Assembly: GCA_030522415.1 (NCBI GenBank)
Contig: CM060108.1
Span: 34,823,256-34,887,255 of the forward strand
DNA: 64,000 bases
Direction of reading: 5' to 3'
Source of the DNA: Channallabes apus
Lineage: Eukaryota > Chordata > Actinopteri > Siluriformes > Clariidae
Position 1 is the first letter of the stretch, and the number at the start of each line of letters is the position of its first letter. The notes under the pieces were generated by a model. It saw only the letters and a program-made list of their open reading frames with translations, was not told where the DNA came from and made no database searches. This document shows positions 55,890 through 64,000 of the stretch, piece by piece. The position numbers were made by a program, and so were the translations under genes.

Positions 55890-56180
55890 TAAAATCTACT
55901 GTATATTTCTACTTTGTACAGCTGTTTTTCTTTTTGTTCTATATTTATTCATATATTTTCTTATATTGTGTATTTTGTACTGTACAGTTATTTTATTTTA
56001 ATTATATATTTAATTTTATTCTTTCTTGGTTAAATTTACCTTCTATTTTCTTCTTCATATTTATTTCCTATTCATAGTCTTTATTTTAAGGTCACGAGCA
56101 GTTGTCTACACATTTCACTGCATATCGTAATATGTATGACTTTGTATGTGAAAAATTAAATTTGAATTTGAATTTGAATG
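55890..56180 (+). mobile_element. LINE 3' end (Rex1/CR1-like)
   Basis: The tail TTTCACTGCATATCG, TATGTGAAAAATTAAATTTG and TGAATTTGAATTTGAA repeats matches 57225-57515. It is 5'-truncated. Confidence 0.75.
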
Positions 56181-57060
56181 ATGAAAACATGGTTTTGGGA
56201 AACTTTTCATTAAGATATCCTGAAAATGCGTGGCCTCAGGCATGTGACCTGACTAGCATGAACATAATTACAGGCTAACTTGTTAAACTGAACATAATGA
56301 ATGAAAGTACCTCTTAGGTGGTGAATGTCATTGCAGACGTTTTGAGTTTAATCAGTGAGGGACGTTATTGTAAATCGATAAAAACCTCTCAGATAAATGA
56401 AATTGACTAAATTACAGGACCTGCTTTAAATGACCACTTACCAAGTGCAAATGACTAAAAAACCTCCATATATGTTGTTCTTTGTTTTCCGGTTGCTCTC
56501 GTCACCGCTGCAGACCATCCGATCCGCACAAAACTTGGCACAGGTTTTACAACCTGTATGAAATATATACGTCTATTCATTGGGTTGGTAAAATCAGCAT
56601 CTATTTACCACTTTAATGAAGGGTGAGAAAAGTCAACTAGCTTTAATATCACAATCAAAGTTAGGAGCAAATATGTTTGCAAATTACTTGATAGCATTTC
56701 CTGGAGGCAGGGATAATTTGCATTCCCCTAAACACCTTCTTATGATCATAACAGATATTTATTGCATAAAGATAATAAACAGTACAGGACACAGCTCAAT
56801 GTCTAATCCTGAACCAAAGATACTATTTCCAGAGTTGTCTCCTCATGTTCATGTGGGTTCCCTGTGGATTCTCCAGTTTCCTCCTGCTGTTCAAAACATG
56901 CCATTAGAAAGATAGGTATAATAAACTGTCTTTAAATACGCGCACGCGTGTGTGTGTGTTTGTGTGCATTGTCCTGTGATAATCTGGCATCACAGGATGA
57001 CATTGAGGGTGTATTCGTGCCCTATGTTTCTGGAACAAACACAGGATCTATGATGACTTT
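56181..57060. other. Noncoding stretch with a small RTE-like fragment
   Basis: A diverged piece resembling the complement of the RTE 3' end lies at about 56475-56560 (TTTTCCGGTTGCTCTCGTCA). A CG/TG run lies at about 56939-56960. No gene is visible. Confidence 0.4.
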
Positions 57061-57064
57061 ACAC

Positions 57065-57515
57065 ACACTCTAGACATTCGTTTACACTAGTGACCACTGC
57101 ACAACTACACTTCGTGGTCATCAAACCACTCAATCACTTTCACAAGTCACTTTAAATAAATCACTTTAAGCATATTCGCACTGCACAAGACACTTTAAAC
57201 ATGTGGATTGCACAACCCTGGACATTACCATCCTTTTCCTACTCGTACTGCTGCTCTTGCTGTTCATATATTCTTCATATATTTTCTATTTTCTATATTG
57301 TGTATTGTTGTACAGTTATTTTATCTTAACTTTAATTTTTATATTTTTATTTTATTCTTTCCTAGTTAAATTTACCCTCTATTTTATTTTTCATATTTAT
57401 TTCCTATTCCAATTCATAGTCTTTTATTTTAAGGTCACAAGCAGTTGTCTAAGCATTTCACTGCATATGTACTGTGTATGACTGTGTATGTGACGAATAA
57501 AATTTGAATTTGAGT
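57065..57515 (+). mobile_element. LINE 3' end (Rex1/CR1-like), second copy
   Basis: Includes the CACTTTAAAC-rich 3' UTR, the T-rich region and the tail ATGTGACGAATAAAATTTGA. The terminal 290 bp match 55890-56180. It is 5'-truncated, with no ORF. Confidence 0.75.
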
Positions 57516-57979
57516 AAGTATTTTCATTAATGTACATTAGAATGCATTTTATTTATTTATAAATATTCAGAATATTCAGACACAGAATCCAAATGCTAAG
57601 ATGTGAATTCAAATGTATTATTTGTCATCTTGTGAAAAAGTATTGGTAATGTAACAATTTCTTTAATTAAACATATACATCTCTCTCGCTCTCTCTCCTT
57701 AGATAGATATATATCTTATCTGTAGGTGTTTAACCACTATGATACTAGTCAGTAATCACGGTAGACACACAGATAAACACGGTGAGATATTCTGCGCACC
57801 AGAGTAGTGTAGTTAGTTGTACAGACACGCCGTGAACTAACGTGTACCCCGATGGTTTTGTGAATCGGTATAGATCGTGGAGCGAATCGGCTAAATTTAG
57901 CACAGAAACTACAACCAATCAGCAGTTCATGCACTGGATTTGTGTTGACCGGCCTCTAACGTCTTCGCCAATACGCAGG

Positions 57980-58713
57980 CACGTTCTTGTTGAGTGACGT
58001 ACGTTTCGTGCAATCGCCGAAAGCTAATCGGGGAACGGGCGGAGCTTGCAGTGGTAGGGGTGGGCATTTTGGGGGGGGTCATTCACAGTCGCGAATTTTC
58101 ACTCGGACGGCGCGCGTGCGAGGGCAGGACAGGCGACGGGGCTGCGAGGATTTGCCGGGCGACAGGAACATTTTTTTTTAAGCTAAGCTATACGACGCTT
58201 TGTTACGAGTCGTGATTGCGCTGTAATTGACACGCACACTGTCCCGTAAACATAAGCAGTAAGACTTCCTTGCTGTGTGTTACTTAGCCAGTAGCCCGGC
58301 AACCGAAGGAGGAGGTGTTCGTACGAGCTAATTAGCGACCCTTAGCTGTTTGCTAACATCGCCTGAGACATTAGCCGACAGCCTGTATCCTGAGCAGCTA
58401 GCTCTGCGTTAGCCGGACCGGCGCGACTCCTCTGTCCAGACAACACAAGTAAGACCATAAACTGTCTCTGGATCAGTCGACGGCTAGCTGCCTAGTGTGC
58501 TAACCTTACCGTTATTGAGTTAAGGAGCTAGCAGGCTAACCGCAGACATTTCTTTGCTAACTTACCCAGCCCCTCTCCCAACACACCGAAACGCTGGAAA
58601 TCCGCAAGCGGCCGGAGGCGGGTGAAGGGCCGGCGAAGCTGGGGCTGTTAGCGGAGCCGCACGGTGGAGGAGGTCCGGCGGAGAGGCACAGCAGCGGAGA
58701 CGCAGCGGCCGCC
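57980..58713 (+). promoter_or_regulatory. CpG-rich promoter and 5' UTR of the fxr2-like gene
   Basis: GC and CpG content rise sharply from about 57990 to 58790 against AT-rich surroundings, with no TATA box, as in housekeeping promoters. The 5' UTR leads into a strong Kozak context, GCCGCC before the ATG at 58714. The transcription start cannot be fixed. Confidence 0.75.
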
Positions 58714-61700
58714 ATGGACGGGTTGCCGGTGGAGGTGCGCGGCTCCAACGGGGCCTTCTACAAGGTAACACTCACTTCAGAACGGACCAGTGTGGTGCAG
58801 GGTTTAAACCTGGGGGCAGACCTCGGTACCGCCGTTTCGTCGTAAGACCTAAACCGTGTTGTAGGATTTTCACAGCGTCTCCTGCACGACACGAGGTTCG
58901 CCATCACCGTGTTCAGGAGGCCTTGAATGAACGGGGAGCTCGATCTCTCCATCGGCAGCTGGAGAAATGTGTGAATCCAGGAAGTGTTTAGGGGGTAAAA
59001 ATTATCTACCGTGTTGGTAAATTAATGTCGTCTACACACACTATAGTCGTGACTCAGTGGTGTGTAGACATTTCCCTTTTAATGTGCACCAACACTTTCT
59101 CCCAAGAGAACATCACACACTTTATTTCCTTATGTTCAGAGGCCTGTACATAAATATCTGAAGTCATGCTGTGGGACCGACGTATCAAAGCATCCTGGGA
59201 TTTCGTTATCTTTCAGTTGCCAGCAATCAGATTGCTCCATTAGGCACTTGATCGTCTCTGATATCTCGTCCAGGCTGTTTAAAAAAGAAAAAAGGGAACG
59301 GCTTGCCACAAACATCATTCTAGTGATATAGTCATTATTAGAATCGTTTTAATGAGCGTGCCTAGCTCTTAATGATGGTTTAATATATTTCAGGGTGATC
59401 CAGTTCGATTTGAGTCAAACGGATCCAGGGGACTTGTTAAAGCGGAGAGCTTGTCGTGCTGCAAATCATTGCTCTGGTTTTCTTGCGAGTTTCTTATTTG
59501 CTGTAGTTGTAGTATTTTTGGTGCTGCACATGTTCTATACTGAGCGGTGACATTAGTTGTCTGAAAGTTTGATTCTGAGGGATGAGAGCAGGTGGAGAAG
59601 GAACAGGTGATCTCAGCCCTGACACTCAACACTCTCCACCCCCACCCCCGGAACAGGATTCACTCATGGCTCAACCGAATCCTGTTCTGCTCTGTCGGCA
59701 TCTCGGATTAACTCGATTCAGAAGTTAATTTTGCTCAGCTTCATTACGTTTTCACTTTTATTCTTTTAATAATTGCACTTATCATGTAATCAATCCTTTA
59801 GCAGTCTCTCACTGTTATCACCTCCTTATTTGGTGTTTGTTTGTTTTTGCTGTCTGGTTTCACCTGTTTTAAATCATACATGTCGTCTCACAGGCATTTA
59901 TGCTTGTATTGTTCTCTTACAATTGTTTAAAATCTCGAAACAAGCTAACACTTACTCATCCTTCCTTCTCTTTGAGGGTGCATTAGGTCGTACAATACTA
60001 GAAGGATATTATTGCCTCAGTCAGATATGTTTAGTTTGTCACACTGGAGCTGAGGATTAAGTGAAATCAAGTGCATGCTTGGGTCTCTTCACTTTTGATT
60101 TCAGAGTTATATAATGTCTACCACCGTGGTTTCAGGATCTGCACAGGGATCTTATTACAGTCGAGTTCCTGGTGCTGCTAAGACATTTACTTGGTGCTGT
60201 ATTGAAAATGATAGCCCGCTGACCAGCTTATGATCCATCATATTAAATAAAATAGATTGGTCATTAAGTTAATCGATGACCGGTCTAACGCGGACTGCAG
60301 GGACGCTCCCAGAACTCTCAGACCAGACCAGGGTTCGGCTGTGTTCTCACTTGAATGTGCAGCAAATACAAGGGACACATTCCACTTTGTTGCTCTTGAA
60401 GCGTTTGTCCCAACATTACGACTACTAACATAGTTACACCCCATTTTCATTCTGTCCTGTTCTGACTGAGGTGGGGAAAGAATTTTATTTATTTATTTTT
60501 TTAATTCATACTTATTTTGAATGCCAAGCAAATTAGTGCTGTATGTGGGTAATGAACTAATTTATCTTTATCAGTTCAGATTTAAATACAGTAACTTATC
60601 CTCATGTAGTGTGGTTATAAGTGTGTACATCTTGAAGAACATGAAACCACTGAGCGTTTCCCAGGGAAGAAGAAGGTGTCTCTCGGAGCAGGTGGGATAC
60701 CAGAGACCTCGGTTTACTTTCTTTATCTCTTCCATTCCTCGCTGCCCCATATTAGGCAGTGACACCCTGCCACCACCGTCACTCAGCCTGCGCTGTGGGT
60801 TAAGGGTATGTCTTGATAAAACTGAGTGTTGGCATGATGGATTAGGAACAGATTTTAAGGGGGCTGGGGGTCCTTGCTCACTGTGTCGCACTCGTTTTTT
60901 TGTCTTAATCATAGTGGGATTTCCGTAATACGTAAAACTTTTGTTACGTCCTGTGTGGGTGGGTTTGTGTGTTTCCATATATGAAACCTGCCATGACTGT
61001 CAGGGGAAACTGAAATGGCCTCTTAAGACCGGAGATGTCAGGAATACGTGAATATACATAATTTTTTTTTAATAATAATAATTTTTAAAAAAAAAGCTTT
61101 TAGTACTGTTTGTTCCGGTTCCCCATAAAATGCCTCTGCCAACATCAAGAAACCTTTCCAACCATTTTTTCTTTCATAATGTTCAATTATACCTTTACAA
61201 ATAAAGCTTTTATACTTTTTGGACAGCTTTTCCACAGTCAATAATCTATGTGAAACTTGACATGCTGTGTTTCCTCTTGTGTATTTTCAGGCATTCATCA
61301 AAGATGTCCATGAAGACTCCCTCACGATAGTTTTTGAGAACAAGTAAGTTTATGTAACTTCTAATGGGTTTGAGTGTAACATTAGTGGCTGACCTCCTTG
61401 TTTTGTTTTTTTTTGTTTGTTTGTTTGTTTGTTTTTTTGAGCCCATTAAACCCAAATAACACCTGTAGCGTAATATCCACATGTCTGAAGTTTCTCTGGT
61501 AATTTAGAGTCGTCCATTTCCCTTAATTTAACTTTCCTTGTGCGAACCCCCTATTTTTACCTCTTCTCCCTTTCACCACCTGTGCTAGCCTGTCTCTCTT
61601 CCATGTCCTGAAAAAGCCCCACTCCACATGTGTCCCTGTTCCTGTCCCCCCCCCCCTCCTCGCAATTTCTGTTAAATAGTCTCTATTCTGTCCTTCCACT

Positions 61701-63541
61701 TAAGCACTCATGATGTTGATTCCAACAGTTTGGGTCAGCACGTTGATTAGATTACTCACTGGGTCATTTTTATCTTACCCATATATGATACAGCACTAGC
61801 ACATTCATGTTCATTCTGTCTCTGCCTGTCCTGACGAGGGCGAGACAGAAATAACCAGATGAGATATGTGAAGTCGGGTGGGGGTGGATGACGTCCCTGC
61901 CATTCTTGGACTGGTTACTTTGACCTACTGACAACTAAAGCTTCAGTCGTTCACCTGTGCTTTTGAATAAACGCTTTGCCCTCGGATAATTGAATATTTT
62001 AAATTGTTCTGTAGCCTGACGAGAAGTTAAGAGTGAAATAAAAAACTGATGTTGGAATACCCTTTGTCCCATTAGGGTTTTTTTTTTTTTCTTTTCTTTT
62101 TTTTTTGCCCCGCGTGTTTAACAGTGACTAACCGTACAGATTGTGTGAGCAAAAGAAGGAAGGGCAGTGCCTTTACGGTAGTTTTCATCCCATTCTGTCT
62201 CATGTACCAGATAGGAGCGATTCAGACAAACAAATTTGCACATAAATAAATGTCTAGGGTTTTTTTTTTTTTTTTTTTTCCTAAGATTAAAAATGCACTT
62301 TTTAACCATTTTCACACAATCAGATTTAAAAAATAGATTTGCCAGCGGTTAAGCAAGAACTGTGATCTCGGCTCCAAGTGCGGTTACTGTGGAGTACTGG
62401 GAGGGCATCGTGTGTGTGAACAAAAGGCAATACATTAACAGGAAAGAGGATGGTGTGTTGATGAATATTTACAGTTACGTTATGCTAACACCTTTTTAAA
62501 AGTGAACACATTAGCATGTTAAAGTGACAACAGTGGGGGAAGTAATCTCAGCCAAAAAAAAAAAAGAGAGAGAACAGGAAATTTTTGAAAGTTGTTAGAC
62601 ATTTGTGGTAAGAAGGATTTGAGTCTAGATCACAATCATGATGCGGTATGTGGCTGGTGATGTTCATGCATTTAAATCAAACGTTCCATCAATCATCATG
62701 TGACATGGGATGTGTAATGAGCTACATGATGTGTAATGTGACTGTGCACATCCTGATACACTGCCTTTTGAATACCACAGTGTGGTCGAGGCTACGCCAG
62801 TAATGTCTTGAGGTTTGATTGTGAAAACACTATTCACATGTGTTTAGTTAGCCTAGAATTCACTCGTTGCTAATAATTAAAGGCGAGTCGTGTCTTGTAA
62901 GATATTAATCAATACATATGTTTATTTTTTATTTTATTTTTTTTATAGCTGGCAACCAGAGAGACAGCTGCCGTTCAGCGACGTGAGGCTGCCGCCTCCA
63001 TCCGACTATCACAAGGACATCGGCGAGGGAGAGGAAGTGGAGGTAAGACGCCCGTTACTCTAGACACCTTTTCTAAGGATCACGCACCTTTTGTTAACCG
63101 TTTCAGTGTGTGAGATCCTCTTGCTGATCACCTTTTGTTCTCAACATGACAGCTGTTGGGGCTGTTAGGACGCAGGGTTGACATTTAGAAAATGCAAAAA
63201 CCACATGGCCACTTGAACACATGCTGCTGTTGGTTTGACCGTAATTTATCTTCATTGAGTATTTGTGGGGTTTTTTGTTTTTTTTACATAAATGTCTGAA
63301 TCTTCCTCAAAGATCTTGAAATGCCCACATGTCACTAGATTTATCAGCATGTCCTGTAACTGAGTTGTAAACAGCTCTGAACGTGCATTACAAATGTAAT
63401 GTTCAAGTCCCCTCTTTGCACGTACCCTCTTGTTTGTACTCACCTGTTTGCACGTCTGCTGTGTTTCAGGTGTTTTCCCGAGCGAACGAACAGGAACCCT
63501 GCGGCTGGTGGCTGGCGAGGGTGAGGATGATGAAAGGCGAG
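58714..63541 (+). CDS. fxr2: Fragile X-related protein (FMR1 family), N-terminal exons, partial
   Basis: Four coding exons are visible: 58714-58764, 61291-61343, 62949-63042 and 63470-63541, all with GT-AG introns; the gene continues beyond the window. They encode 90 residues forming the tandem Agenet/Tudor-like domains: [55 protein letters not shown] and [23 protein letters not shown]1-family proteins are RNA-binding translation regulators associated with ribosomes; the KH and RGG regions would lie downstream. GLPVEV at the start and [11 protein letters not shown] favour fxr2 over fxr1 ([11 protein letters not shown] in my memory) and fmr1, but the full protein is needed. Exon phases fit the family. 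Intron 1 (58765-61290) and intron 2 hold T-rich runs but no evident gene. Confidence 0.93.
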
Positions 63542-64000
63542 GTGAGTCCGACACTCTGCTAGTTCATCAGCATGGTTTGTACGCTCCTCCTATTCACATC
63601 CAGTTCTAGTTTTGAAGTATAATGTGTATTGAATAGCTGAGTGAGTCTGTAAACTCAGAGGAGACGGAGCGTGTGATTGTTGCTTGAGGTCACAGAGGCG
63701 TTTAGTGATTGTGCATCGTATAGGCACAAAACAGAGATGTTCGTTCTCCAGAGCATATAATGAAATTTTACATCTGTGTTAATAATTTTTACTTGCGATT
63801 TGTGTAAGATTTTGCAGTTAAGTATTAAAAAAAAAAACAGATGATGTCACTACAGTATGTATTACTTGGAGACACTGACTGCTGCAACAGATTTTCAGTT
63901 CAAGCATTACAGTGCTGTGATACACACACATTACTAACGTACATGCATCTAAAGTTTATTGATTGATTAATTAATTAGCCGAGGTGTGCCCATGAGGCAA

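Noticed and set aside
55715..56077. 120-codon hydrophobic frame (Phe/Ile/Tyr-rich)
   Set aside because: It is the T-rich LINE 3' UTR, also seen at 57203-57481, so apparent membrane segments are compositional.
58557..58771. Minus-strand frames across the first fxr2 exon
   Set aside because: CpG-rich shadow frames opposite a well-supported coding exon.

Overview
This window is vertebrate nuclear DNA, almost certainly from a teleost fish. I cannot name the species. An otophysan such as a catfish is a guess from the repeat mix. The evidence is spliced genes with GT-AG introns, AT-rich intergenic DNA, dinucleotide microsatellites, and a transposon load typical of teleosts: Tc1/mariner, hAT, L2-, Rex1- and RTE-type LINEs, tRNA-derived SINEs and a chromodomain-bearing Ty3 retrotransposon.

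Host genes all lie on the + strand. Three tandem PLAC8/cornifelin-like genes (7311-8813, 11542-12483, 16604-17360) share one three-exon coding plan with identical intron phases. A UDP-glucuronosyltransferase with a single coding exon, UGT5-like, lies at 38368-39939. A class A G-protein-coupled receptor lies at 51569-53192, in three coding exons of which the first is only 10 nt. The first four coding exons of an FMR1-family gene, best matched to fxr2, lie at 58714-63541 behind a CpG-rich promoter, and the gene runs off the right edge.

Mobile DNA fills most of the rest. Positions 1-3.8 kb hold a three-level nest: a Tc1/mariner element with DD37E spacing, split by a hAT element, itself split by a second hAT element, both insertions with perfect 8-bp target duplications. 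Positions 18794-24186 hold a nearly complete chromovirus (Tf1/sushi-type Ty3) with 538-bp LTRs differing at three sites, a perfect 5-bp target duplication, a probable self-priming site and a one-base frameshift in a run of nine G. Positions 28.4-33.8 kb hold a Rex1-like LINE split by about 4.5 kb of repeat-rich DNA. Two copies of one non-autonomous hAT family (34330-35623 and 41031-41909) both carry what looks like a solo LTR, and the first also has a SINE inserted in its terminal repeat. Positions 42.7-47.7 kb hold an L2-type LINE in three pieces. A minisatellite lies at 36.06-36.54 kb.

The host genes have no evident joint pathway; this is a gene-poor, transposon-rich stretch between ordinary genes. 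I found no clearly new protein system. The best leads are the self-priming arrangement of the chromovirus, the precisely dated nests, the hAT family carrying an LTR, the degenerate repeat array at 29.2-30.4 kb, and a strong excess of the 7-mer TACWGTA in the first 10 kb.
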